DNA of 64,000 nucleotides from Casuarius casuarius (lineage: Eukaryota > Chordata > Aves > Casuariiformes > Casuariidae), in the NCBI GenBank assembly GCA_003342895.1, contig PTFA01000394.1, forward strand, positions 1 through 64,000, given 5' to 3'. Shown in pieces: positions 1 to 16,113 of this stretch; position 1 is the stretch's first letter, and the number at the start of each line of letters is the position of its first letter. Below the pieces are notes generated by a model. The model searched no databases and was not told where the DNA came from. It was given only the letters and a program-made list of their open reading frames with translations. A program made the position numbers and the translations under genes.

Positions 1-1197
1 CAGCCATCAAAAAAGGAGTACGGGACAAAACCAAAGGGTTCCCCGGGCTTCGCAGCAGGACACACGCTGTTAGCAGTGGTTAGAACTGGGACCGTCCAGC
101 CCATTCAGGTTGGATGGCAGGAGAGAGGTGAGAGAGTTGCCTTTTCACTCCCAGCTGCCAAAGCTTCAGCTGCTGCTACTCCGACCCNTGGGCATCACTC
201 TAGCCACAGCCATAGTTTCTCAGAGAGAGACAGAGAGAGAGGGTGACCAGTGCACCACAGACACTAACAGGCCATTTCTACACCTTCACATGCTCACTTC
301 CGATGCCTAAGCCTTAGCTTCTGTATGGTCACATCTCCTTCACCTGACTGTCTATCAACAGTGATAGAAAGTTCAGCTATTCTCTTCAGGAACTTCAGAA
401 CTAAAATTCTAGATCTTTAAATCCTAGAATATGATTTTCATTCTTCACTCCCCATCCTCCATCCTTCTTACCAAACATAATTTACCTTTTTTTAGATTAT
501 CCCTTTTCTAGGTCTCAGAAACTCTTAAATTTTTCAGCTAGCATCCTGCTTTTTTAGGAACTTAAAAGTAATCCAGGAATAGATTCTCTGGGTTTTTTCT
601 ATTTCTGACAACACAGTAGCCTAGAAGAACATACCGGAATAGCCTAACAAACAATCAGCCCTAACAAAACTCCTCCCAAGTCTTTGCAGAACATCCAAAA
701 GGAACTGTTGTGGTGGACAGGACAGTAGGCAGGAAGACCTAGTGAACTGAGAACCCAACCACTGCATTCTTCAATTCCTCATCTACCCTGATGTATTTCT
801 AGTTATTATAGATCTGAGCTAGTCCTAGAAGTTGTTCTCTCAAACCATCTCACCCAAATTCCTTAGTTACACAGTCTCTAAAACTGTCACTTTTGGACCA
901 CTTTGGACCAGGGCCATTTGTCTGAGTTGCCAAGTTCCCTATCTCTGTAAGTCCAGAAATTGCTGGCTGACCAAGCTCTTCCGTGCTGGATCCAGCTCCC
1001 CAAATTAGGAACTAGAAAGAGCAGAGTACATGGCTTAAGCTAGGACAATGAAGAGTGCTCCTGGTAGAGTAGAAAACACTAACTTTAAACCATCAATAAG
1101 CAAGACAGAACTGTTACAAAGCTGTGGTGGATCTCGCAAGAAGTTATAAAGGTTTCTCTGCTGCTTAGAATACTAATTCTATTCCTCTTCTACTTAC
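1..1197 (-). other. AMY2A: AMY intron 9, partial
   Basis: Starts with the donor GTAAGT at 1197-1192 and runs off the left edge. I looked for the last coding exon (C-terminal domain, Cys-rich GDKINGNCTG-like segment) on the minus strand and did not see it. One N at 188. No repeat element recognised. Confidence 0.8.
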
Positions 1198-6878
<5,681 letters not shown>

Positions 6879-6916
6879 CGTGTCTTCTCTGATCAGTTGT
6901 GCTCCTCTTACTGCCC

Positions 6917-7022
6917 ATTTATGTTTCTGCAAGAGGGTAAAGTACACATTACAAAATACACATTTAAAAGCAACTACCTATCTCTGACATCTTATTTGTT
7001 TTACTTTACTTAACTTCACCTG
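6917..7022 (-). promoter_or_regulatory. Candidate AMY pancreatic promoter elements
   Basis: A TATA-like CATAAAT lies at about 6917-6923 on the minus strand, some 40 nt before the ATG. It would place a start site just ahead of the ATG and give a very short leader. A CACCTG E-box at 7017-7022, on the plus strand, sits about 140 nt upstream of the ATG; such E-boxes are half of the acinar PTF1 site. I do not see a clear second PTF1 half (TTTCCC), so this is a weak call. Confidence 0.3.
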
Positions 7023-9629
7023 ATTGTTATTTTGTTTGAGAATTGGTTTATCTAAACTATATCGACTTCCCATGCTAATGGTAACTTAGCCTTTCTGAAG
7101 TTAAAATTCAGGCATTGTCTAGTACAGGTTGCCTCTAGTGTATAAAAGTAGTATTTTTATTATTATAATGCCCCCCCCCCCATACTTGAATGGCAGAGGG
7201 GTAGTTACAGAGACTGAAACAAACATTTCTTTTTCCATTTTAATGCATAATACTTTATACCTCTATTTATCCATGAGAGGGGTCTTTTTTCCAGTTTGTG
7301 TTACGATGACTTGTGCATGTTGAGACAAGGCCTTGGAGAAGTGTTGCACATCTTATAGTGAGTTGTCAACAAAACCCAGATATTTTGGAAGTTTAACATA
7401 TGCAGATCTGTCATTCATGACAATTGTCATTAAAGTGCAAGCACTAATCATAGAAGAGCCCTCACATACAGTAGATTACTATGCTGACTCAAAACCAAAA
7501 GCAGTAAATGTTTAACCTCTGTCCCTACTACAACTTGTGAGGAAACATTCTTCACCCAGAGAACATAACACAGGGGCACGCAGGACATTGCAAGTGCTGT
7601 GAAGCTCCATAACCAAAGAAGTCTCCTTCTCAATGCCCAGGTGTGCAGAGTTCTGCAGAGGTACCAAAGAAACTCTCCAAAGGAGGAAAGCAAGCTGCAT
7701 GACCTGCTAGGCTAGGTTAGTACCACTCTACTACCAAGTCATATCATATTGCCCTATATATACCAACACAGATGACAAGCCTATTAAAATCTCTTTTTTT
7801 CTCTCATCTAAAGAGAGACACTGCGTGGAACAAACTGGAAGTTAGTGACTCTCAAGGTTTACATTAGACTATTTAGAATCTTGTTTTGCAGTCTTGATGT
7901 TTAGAAGTTGATTTAGAGGGTCTGAGATATGAGCAAGTCCTACAAGATAAGAGAGACATGTCACAAGCAAGAGGTGAACTACTTTCCTTAAATAACACAG
8001 CACAAAAGCTTGTTACTTTCTCCTAAGCCTCTATTCTTTGTCAGAAGCCATTAAAACAAACAGGAACAACACAAGGCAATGAAGGAATAATGAGATTTTG
8101 CGTGTGGTGTCATGGGAGTCACCAAACACAAACACAGGGGGCCTCAGGTTTGCTGTGAGAAGGAAAAAAAAGCATCCTCTCCCAATTTAATATATAAATA
8201 CATTTGAGAATGTACTGCTGAAAGCTCTGATCTGCTACGACACAGATATCCAAACACAGGTTTATATAAAATGCTAAGTGAATTCTACAAAACAACCCTT
8301 GTATTTTTATTTCAAGCAAAGGAAGCACATCTCTCGGTCTGCGAAGCTACACTTTGGAGTGAATTCAAGTGCAAACCATGCCAGTTTATATAGCGCAGTT
8401 CCTGCTTCCAGATCCTGTTGCTATCAGCTGTCAGTGTATTTCTCAGGGCAACCAGTTATTTAAAATGAATCATCTGATAAATTTAGGTTGTTTTGCTACT
8501 AGTGAACAATTTTAATGAAATTAGGAACCTGCAATTTGTTTGTAAAGTATACAGACAAGCTTCAGCCATAAGCAGTTGTCATCTGTGTGCTTTCATTTCT
8601 GTGACAGATTGTTTCTTTGCCCTGATTGAAGAACATACATTAACAGAGAAAGAGCTCAGAGAGTTCCATCTTCTCTGACGAGAGAAGCCATTTATCAGCT
8701 TGACAGTGCCAAGTCACGTTCATACTACCCTCCAAGTTTTTGAGTCAGATTTCCACGCAGCTTTTCTTCTTTCTTTTCTCTCTAAATCAGGGTGCTGGAT
8801 AATCAAAATACTGTCATTACTTTTACACATGATACACAAGTGACTCACATTGCAGTTTCGGTCATTGAGGGTGAACTGAGACCTTCAGTTTTGCCTGTTG
8901 CTTGGGTGCTTAGGCTATGATCAACAACAGCTGGGGGATTTTACCTGTAAGGAAGCATATCCATTTTTTTTGCTTTCCCAGAGTGAATAAAATAGCTTAA
9001 TTGTCATTTTATCTATACAAAGCAGTAAGAATAATATATTTTGATCAGACTGTCTCCAAGGCCTAGTTTTTGAAGAGAAGGCTCTATATAATTTAATAAA
9101 CAAGGGTTTAAAGCCAAGATCATTTTCAGATTTATTACAGTCCGTGAGCCAAATTACAGAGCAAGCAGATAAGCAAATGTAACCCCAGTCCCAGGGTCAG
9201 ACAGAAAGACACAGTCATTGCCATGCCCCGGGCAGCATCCATTTATTAGGCCAAAGTCAGAGCGTTATCCCAGTTTTATTTCAGCGCACATCAAACTATG
9301 CAAGCAACGCCTAACTGAGCTGAACGGCAATACATGAGAGGTTTAATGCAGGCCTACTGAAGCTTTGGATGTTAAAAAGGCTGTAAAAGGAAAGTAGTTT
9401 AGCTTCCATGGGAACTTCCAGCCTCTCCCCACAGAACTTCTCAGCAGCTGCATATTTCATATAGACATAGCAATTCTGCTTCCTTCTGACAATCTTTGGA
9501 AACACTGCACTGTCCCTTACAAACAGGGCCTTTTCAGCATACGTAGGAAATAAGCATACATAAAATACATAGGATGCCTCGGTACGTACGTTTGGGGGCT
9601 AATCTGTGTCATTTTCAGGAGATTCCAGC
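6927..9629. other. RNPC3-AMY intergenic region, AMY-proximal part
   Basis: AT-rich sequence with no open frame resembling a known protein and no repeat family I can name. It holds a C run at about 7170-7180. It is the 5' flank of AMY and, for read-through RNPC3 transcripts, would be intronic. Confidence 0.6.
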
Positions 9630-9840
9630 ATCTTCCCGGCAGCTCAGAGCGGAGCGTGGCGGGAGGCAGTCAGGGCCAGGGCAGAGGAGCCCTGCGGCGG
9701 CGGCGGCCGCCCCAGCAGCCTGACAGGGCAGCGGTAGCGCGGCCTCCTCGCTGCCGCCCTCCCCTGCTCCAGCCTGCGCCGCAGCTCACAGAAAGCGCCC
9801 GAGAGCACGCCCCAACCCCTCAGCCCCACGTCAGCTTTGC
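9630..9840. promoter_or_regulatory. Isolated GC-rich CpG island between RNPC3 and AMY
   Basis: About 210 bp of CpG-dense sequence with a (CGG)n run near 9695-9707, inside AT-rich DNA. On its right edge it has a CRE-like CACGTCA (9827-9833, plus strand). On the minus strand it is preceded by a TATA-like TTAAAATAG near 9852-9860. The order TATA-like, CRE-like, GC-rich block reads toward AMY on the minus strand and would suit an alternative AMY promoter with a non-coding first exon about 2.8 kb upstream of the ATG. No TSS evidence is available; it could also be an unrelated CpG island. Confidence 0.4.
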
Positions 9841-9985
9841 TATGCAACCGTGCTATTTTAAGAGACCGTGTTACATGCCTACATAAAAACTGCTTAAAAA
9901 ATAAGTAACACATTGTGTTAATTCAAGATAAAATTGCATTCTGGAATACCTTTAGTCTTAGTATTTGAGAAAGGAAGTATCTGGG

Positions 9986-10008
9986 TTTTTTTTTTTTTTT
10001 TTTTTTTT
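9986..10008. repeat. Poly-T run
   Basis: Uninterrupted run of about 23 T on the plus strand. Confidence 0.95.
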
Positions 10009-11556
10009 AAAAAGTGTTTTTGTCTTTGATTATAGCACCATCTGCTGCCATCCTATTCCAGCACTTTGAAAAATATTTCTCATTTATGTAATATTTTAAT
10101 AGCTTGGCTCTATACGTGTCACCCAATGTGGATATTAGGAAATACAGCATGCTTTGTGTATTATGTAACTTTTATGTGCAATAACCTGAGTCACAATGCT
10201 TTGTACAGTGGCTCCATCAAGGTACAGACTAAAAATGTCCAAGCAAAGGAAGGGGTCCACCTCTTCAAAGGCAACACAGGACTAACTAGTATCTTCTACC
10301 TTACTGTTGCCACAGTCTCTGTGCTATACAAAGTAACAAATGGAGCCTGTTACCTCATTGGAATAAACATTTCTCTTCTCTAGAACTAATCAGCACTGCG
10401 ACTACAATAAATACGTGCCTGTATGCAACTAGATTTCATTCAAGAAGCTGGCTCCTAGCCTGGAGGAGATGACTCAGGCAGCAGTCACAGGATTTGAGCT
10501 ACCTATTCCTGTTCTGTAACAAGAAGAGGAGCAACAAACTACTTCAGTAAACAAAAGTATTCACAAGGGCAAATGTTTTCTCTTTAGTCTTGTATCAACT
10601 AGGAAGATACATTTAAAAAATAAACTAGAACAGTTGAACATCACTTTTCTTTACTGTTTCCTAGGAAATTTTCAATTTGACATTAGGCCCTCTCTTAGCT
10701 GCCAACTTTCGAAGATGTGAAAGGTGTAACACATGCAAACTATGAAATACTTGGAAAATTCACCAAGATATTTAACAAGTTACTAGTGTCATAAGGATAA
10801 TTTAGCTAGTTTCTGAATAGACACCACCTCCACTTTGCAAGTAATACTATTTGGATCCTCTCAAAACCAAAATTTCTTTTCACTGTAACAGTGTGAAGTC
10901 CCTAGAAGTTCAAAAAGAAAGGTTTGAGGAAAAAACACTCATAAGACTGGCACTGGAGAGGAGGCCTTATAAATCAAGCTCTTGCTGAACACATTGAAGA
11001 AATTTGCACACTTTTATTATTATTATTAAATCAAGCAATCCACTTTGCACCAATTTAAACTTGTCACAGATCTGTTTGGAATTAAAAGCGATTACAATGA
11101 CGTTCTGACTCTGGCTTTCAATGAAAATTCTGACAAGTCGCACAAGGTCACATACAGAAAATCTATTCTAGTTTCCGACGTTGCAAGATCTTTGCTATAT
11201 CAAGGAGTCAATTCACACTACAGGACTATAGTAAGATTCTTGATTGTTACATTACCTAAGTCAGCCGCACCTGCAAAATTATAATGCTATGAGTATATTC
11301 AAAAGTTTAATTAAAATAAGAAACGTTCACATTTAAAGTTGGTGTGTCTATATGTCAGTACTTGTTGAAACGGATTGTGAAGTAAGCCTGTGTTTGCTGC
11401 TCCTGTGCGATCTAGGAAGCAGCCCCATATGACTTGTTAAAAAAAAGCAGTATCTTTGCCTAAAATATCAAAGAGAAAACTGAAACATATTCCGAAGAGC
11501 ATAAAAGAGTATACAAGAAAGAAGGTGGTTTAAGGAAGTGGGAGCTTGCGTCTGCC

Positions 11557-11589
<33 letters not shown>

Positions 11590-11690
11590 GTTTCTCTCAA
11601 CTGGATTGAGAGCATTTCTTTGATAGATTAATGGAGGGTGGGGGAATATTCTACTTGTTCTCTGATAACGCAACCCTGACAAACAAATAG

Positions 11691-11710
11691 CTTACCTTTA
11701 TTTACCCCCC
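11691..11710 (-). promoter_or_regulatory. Candidate U2-type donor overlapping a poly(A) signal
   Basis: On the minus strand a GGGGGG run is followed by TAAATAAAG and then GTAAGC, with the donor G at 11695. The AATAAA hexamer (11702-11697) ends two bases before the donor cleavage point. If used, this donor would close a roughly 1.58-kb exon that begins at 13278 and let it join the AMY acceptor at 6927. This is an inference from motifs and context only. Confidence 0.35.
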
Positions 11711-12889
11711 TCACATTATTTACAATAAAATGACCACAGAACTCTCAGATTTGTTAGGGTTTTTTTCCTTAACTTCTTCCTTTCTCTGTTTTGGGCATCA
11801 GACTCTTTAAAAGTTCTCACACATTGTCAGAGGAAGTTTTCCTGGCCTACTTGGGAAAAACAGAGTGGCTAATTATGCAGCACAGTTCCTTCAACCTCAT
11901 TCCAGTGCACCAGTTCTGTTTGGTTTCCACAGCAAGAAGAGAGATTTACAGTAAAATCTGATTATCCTCAGATTTTCCCATCTTTTTACCCTGAAACTCC
12001 AACAGCTGAACATTATACTGAAGGCAGAAAGAAAGAATTAACCTTGACACCTACAAATATACACTCTGAATCACCTCAAACATGTTGTTGAATTAATTAA
12101 AATTGTATTATTTAACTTTTCGAAAAATAAAGGTGCCTTCCTCGTTCCCCTTCCCAAACTCCACAACAACAACAACAAAAATGCAAAATGAAGAGAAAGG
12201 AATAATTTATTAGAGATTTTACAAGCAAATTAGCATACACTTGTCATAAAAGTCCTGTGACTGTTTAAAGACATCTGGAATCTTTTAGATGAGCAAATTT
12301 ATACTCTGTCTTAAATAGTTTAGAAATGCTACTACGCACAGTTCAAGAGTCCTGATGATCACTGCTTCTTCTCTCAGCTTGATAATACTTGAAAGAGATG
12401 GAACACAAAAGGGACCTGGAACATCATAAGGGCATGTTAAAAGTACGAATGACCAGAAAATAAGGGTGTGTGCTTTCTTTTGACAGCTAAATTGGAAGAT
12501 GCTTGATATTTAGAAAAGCATGGAAATGTCTGAAAAAATTTAACTTAATATATAACAGGCTGTATAAAATTTATATTAAAATGAATTAAACAGAATAATA
12601 TAACACAAAATCCACAAAAAAAATATATAAATCACTGGCAACAACACTACCACAATGCAGAAAATCTAAAAAAAACAACAAAAAAGTAGCAATGATTAAT
12701 AATTCCATTTCAAGCTCTATTACTTCATTGTGAGACACTGTTAGATTTTGTTCTCTATTCTAAAAAATTAGAAATGTTCAAAGTAAATCAACTAGAGATT
12801 GTTTCTCATAAAGCAGGACAACAGTAATCATTAAATGTTCTAAAATACGGCTCAACACTGTAATAATTTAATGGACTGCTTTGCAATGT

Positions 12890-13162
12890 TTTTTAACCAA
12901 CAGATATTTTATTAAAGTAAAACAAGAAGAAATTCTCAGTGTGAGATCAGCACAGCTCCACAATTAGACTGCAAATTAAAGAAGTTTACAGCCTTTGAGG
13001 AAGAATGTGGAGACCACATCTTGAGACTAGGTAACTTCATTATGTCTATTCAAGCAATAGAGACAACTCATTAATTCCTTCCCCTGAAGAAGTGCCATTT
13101 GTTTTTAAAGTTACCGGATTAGTTCAAGCTCTAAAATGTGTAAACTCCTCCCCACACCTACT
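12890..13162 (-). other. RNPC3: Candidate RNPC3 terminal exon (short 3'UTR form)
   Basis: The acceptor is a pyrimidine-rich AAGTTTTCTTTTAG with AG at 13164-13163. The exon starts AGTAGGTGTGGGGAGGAG, a G-run of the kind bound by hnRNP H/F. It contains no coding sequence because the stop codon is in the preceding exon, and it ends near the poly(A) signal at 12913-12908. The 3' limit is approximate. Confidence 0.5.
12908..12913 (-). terminator. RNPC3: Poly(A) signal AATAAA for a short RNPC3 3'UTR
   Basis: Perfect AATAAA on the minus strand, followed by the GT-containing ATATCTGTTGGTT. It lies about 250 nt downstream of the acceptor at 13163, so a terminal exon of about 13162-12890 would give a short 3'UTR. 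It is the first perfect hexamer after that acceptor. Confidence 0.55.
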
Positions 13163-13211
13163 CTAAAAGAAAACTTAAGAGGTAGAGTGCTACGGGAAAC
13201 ATTGTACAAAA

Positions 13212-13234
13212 AAGGATACAACAAGAAAGGATAC
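13212..13234 (-). promoter_or_regulatory. RNPC3: USSE-like tandem U12-type 5' splice sites (U11 snRNP binding)
   Basis: On the minus strand GTATCCTT (13234-13227), a 7-nt spacer TCTTGTT, and GTATCCTT (13219-13212). Both octamers equal the U12-type GT-AG 5' splice-site consensus that pairs with U11 snRNA. In other animals RNPC3 and SNRNP48 carry such a duplicated element (USSE) as a feedback switch: U11 bound to it activates the upstream 3' splice site and yields an unproductive long-3'UTR mRNA. Here an upstream 3' splice site ends at 13279, 44 nt before the first octamer, and an alternative one lies downstream at 13163. The strand, gene, duplication and position all fit. Confidence 0.88.
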
Positions 13235-13278
13235 ACTCTGCATGACAGTATTACTGCAGTATTTACGCAGGAATGTTT
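13227..13278 (-). other. RNPC3: Start of USSE-activated RNPC3 3'UTR exon
   Basis: Acceptor CTGCTGTTCTTCTTTAG (AG at 13280-13279) with a strong pyrimidine tract. The exon would begin at 13278 with AAACATTCC and run through the USSE. Its 3' end is unknown: either a downstream poly(A) site or a donor such as the one at 11695. In mammals this is the form that is kept in the nucleus or spliced into amylase. Confidence 0.6.
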
Positions 13279-16040
13279 CTAAAGAAGAACAGCAGAATGT
13301 GGTTTAAATTTACTTTATTCTCAGTATTGCATTCACATAACTTTATACTACCTATCATAAGCAAAAATGCCTCATTTAATAAAATACAGTTTTGACCCCT
13401 TATCACATTTAATGAGGGCTGAGTCCACCAAAACTAACTCCATATTCAAAAGTAAGTACGTCTTTTGATAACTTGAACTGTTAAGATGATACCAAAATTT
13501 TCTGTCTCATTGATTCTCCTTCAGTCTTCCACATTTTACAGACTCACTTTTTCCATCAGGTTCAAAACCCAATCATGTTTCCATTCAATGTAGTCTGTCA
13601 GGTCACTTCTTCCCTACAAAGAAGCTGGTGTCTGCTCAGCATCAGCTTCTTCTACATAACCCTTCCCCCCAAAAGCTAATATTTTATCTACAGAAAAAAA
13701 TAATCATCCCAAATACCACCTTAAATGTTTGTCGGTCCATCAAGAAAAAGGTATTTCAGTCATAAAGGAGTAACACAGCATTTTTTATAAAGCACACACA
13801 TTATTTTCTATATAAAGGAGAAAATCATGTTTGCAATAGTGTTCATGAATTAAACACAGCTTCTTCCTGTTTAAAAATAATCAAAATTTAACTTATGTCA
13901 ATTTAGTCTTTTTTTAAAAAACATTGTGAGATGTAGAACACAGATCAATTTAAAATCCCCCAAATATTTGCATAAATTAAATTTATTTTTTAAATTTGAG
14001 ACTCTGATATCCTTCTTCCTTACATACTCAGATTTCTACCACAGAATTTTGCATCACAGATTAGCATCTACCAGGATATTTTAACAGGAACAGGAAAAAC
14101 ATCCAGGTAGAAAGAGGGTTCAGCTTCATCATTAGTTGGCAAGTGAAAGAAATCATTTTTAATTAAAACTCATGGATTCCCCAAATACTGTAGTAATCTA
14201 AGGAACATTCTGTGATCTTTACATACAAATAGTCAAAGTAAGGAAGAAGTTTTACCCTTGATATATTAAACCAGTGGCAGCGAGCTATTTCATGTAACCT
14301 TTTAGATCTATAAATAAGTTTTGCATAAATATGTCTGCTCATTCTAAAAATATACTTCTGACTTGACCATCAACATGCTTAACCAAATCAACATCCGGTT
14401 GCTTCTGCTTAGGTAATTTAAATACTATTTAAAACGTCTTTAGTGAAGCCAGAATAAGATTTTTATATATAAAGTTAGTTGGAAAGACATGTGAGGATCC
14501 TTGTGAAGATTTCCAACAGTTCAAATACTTCTGCAAGTTTTCTTTTTCCATTTAAATAAATCTTAATAAATATTCTTAAGGTTTTTTTCTGTCAAGGAAT
14601 AACTTAGAAACAGGACCAAAACATTTATTTAAGCACCTGTTCTCATTATAATACTTTAGCCAAGATCTGTTTCTTTTCAACAGCCAAAATACAAGAATAC
14701 CTGCAAAAAAAATTGTCTTTAATTTGATAAAACAAGATACTGATTTTGCAAAGCAAAAATCAATAACTCAAAATATGAACTGGTAAGACAGCATAGAATC
14801 TCAGAAATGAGTGAAACATAGGCTCAAGTGGAATCTGACCAAAAATTCACAGACAACTGACAGAACCAGAAACCTACAATTAAAGTAACTTTGTTATTAA
14901 TAGAAATATTATCCTGGCAATAAATATATTGGGAGTCTCAAAACAGTTTTCCAAGTCAGAAACAGTCACTTATATATATTCAAGCTTTTAGGGTTTTTCT
15001 CCAAAATAAATGATCAAAACATCCAGACCAAAAAAACATGATGGAATAAGTAGAATGTTTCAAAAGCTCCCAGCCTAAGGTTTGAGTTCATTCAATCGTA
15101 GGTGGAGGAATAAGTACAGTGACGCCCAACTGACATCTGTAGTCAGCTAAATGGCATTTTAAATTTGAGCTAGCTGATCTATCAATGGATGGAGGTTCAG
15201 AACGAAGGACTTTAAATCTCCTATCAGTTATTTTATGTGCTAGTTCAAGACAACTCACTGGTCAAATGTTTTTGGGTCATGAATCTCCTCACACTTTATT
15301 AGAGCTGATTTTGCTCAAGTTACTCTAGTGCAACTCAAATACTTCAAGTAAAGCAGCAGTGAAGTAAAGCCATATATATGATGGGTAATAAAGTCAAATC
15401 ATGATTGCTTTCTGACAAAAGTTACTTTGTCAGCATTGTAGATAGATATGCCAAAAATCAGCATCTGTGCATTGCATCACAAAAAGGAAGCCTCGATTAA
15501 CATAATATTAAGTAAAAATTTCTGACACAGTACCCTTTCCTAAATCAGACAAGCTTAAAGGATGCTGCAAGAGCACAAAGAGCTGATCCAAAGTTATCGA
15601 AGTCAAAGGCCCTTTACAGAGCTAACGGAAGCAAACTTATAACTGGAAGCAGTTCTTCAGGGTCACATTACAATGTAGGGGGAAAAGGGCGTTGAAAACA
15701 ATTCTTTTCAGAGCCAAAATCCCTGAAGGCTACTAAAAGTTAAGTGGTCAGATTCTTCAAAGTTATTTTTCCCAACTCCCCACCCCCTAGTTTAAAGATT
15801 AGAAAAACTGGCAAACAACCCTATGACCTGAGAATTGGGAAACAGCAGTCTCCAGGTTTCTAGAGAAAGGAAGAAGCAACATTTTAAACTTCTGCTGTCT
15901 ATGTAACTTGCAGCCTAGTTTTTTGATAGAAAATGTACATGCTTAAGCAGCTATTTAAAAAATAGTAATAATAATAATAATAATAAAAAAAATCAGCCTG
16001 TATCTTTCTCTCTTTCTCTTTTTAGGCAGGGAATCCTTAC
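13279..16040 (-). other. RNPC3: RNPC3 intron 14 (to the proximal acceptor)
   Basis: Long AT-rich intron after the stop exon. Ends at the AG 13280-13279, or at 13163 when the downstream acceptor is used. Contains a (TAA)n tract at about 15961-15992 and intronic AATAAA matches on the minus strand (for example 15295-15300) that could allow premature cleavage. No coding sequence seen. Confidence 0.65.
15961..15992. repeat. (TAA)n microsatellite
   Basis: Eight or so TAA units followed by an A run on the plus strand. Confidence 0.9.
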
Positions 16041-16113
16041 CTTTTATGGTGTTCTATTTTTTTCTTTTCCCTTCATTGGAATCCTGTTTTGGTCTAGCTG
16101 AACGAGCAAATTG
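16041..16113 (-). CDS. RNPC3: RNPC3 exon 14 with stop codon
   Basis: Encodes QFARSARPKQDSNEGKRKK and TAG (16056-16054), the C-terminus matching the human QFARSARPKQDPKEGKRKC except at the end. Thirteen bases after the stop a good donor (AAAAG/GTAAGG, G at 16040) closes the exon, so the 3'UTR lies mainly in a further exon. The stop is less than 50 nt from this junction, which should avoid nonsense-mediated decay. Confidence 0.93.

Larger units (their letters stand above)
9841..12890. other. RNPC3-AMY intergenic region, RNPC3-proximal part
   Basis: AT-rich, non-coding. On the minus strand it may be the long alternative RNPC3 3'UTR: AATAAA signals occur at 12206-12211, 11697-11702 and 11013-11018 (the last followed by GTGTG). 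An A run of about 26 nt lies at 11563-11588. Confidence 0.5.

Noticed and set aside
14004..14015. Single plus-strand ATATCCTT-like U12 donor match, with others at about 5107, 56600 and 57145.
   Set aside because: Single octamers are expected by chance in 64 kb, they are on the wrong strand for RNPC3, and they have no partner motif or exon nearby.
15295..15300. Minus-strand AATAAA, first taken as the RNPC3 poly(A) signal.
   Set aside because: A good donor (GTAAGG at 16040) 13 nt after the stop codon and acceptors at the USSE place the 3'UTR in a later exon, so this hexamer is probably intronic.
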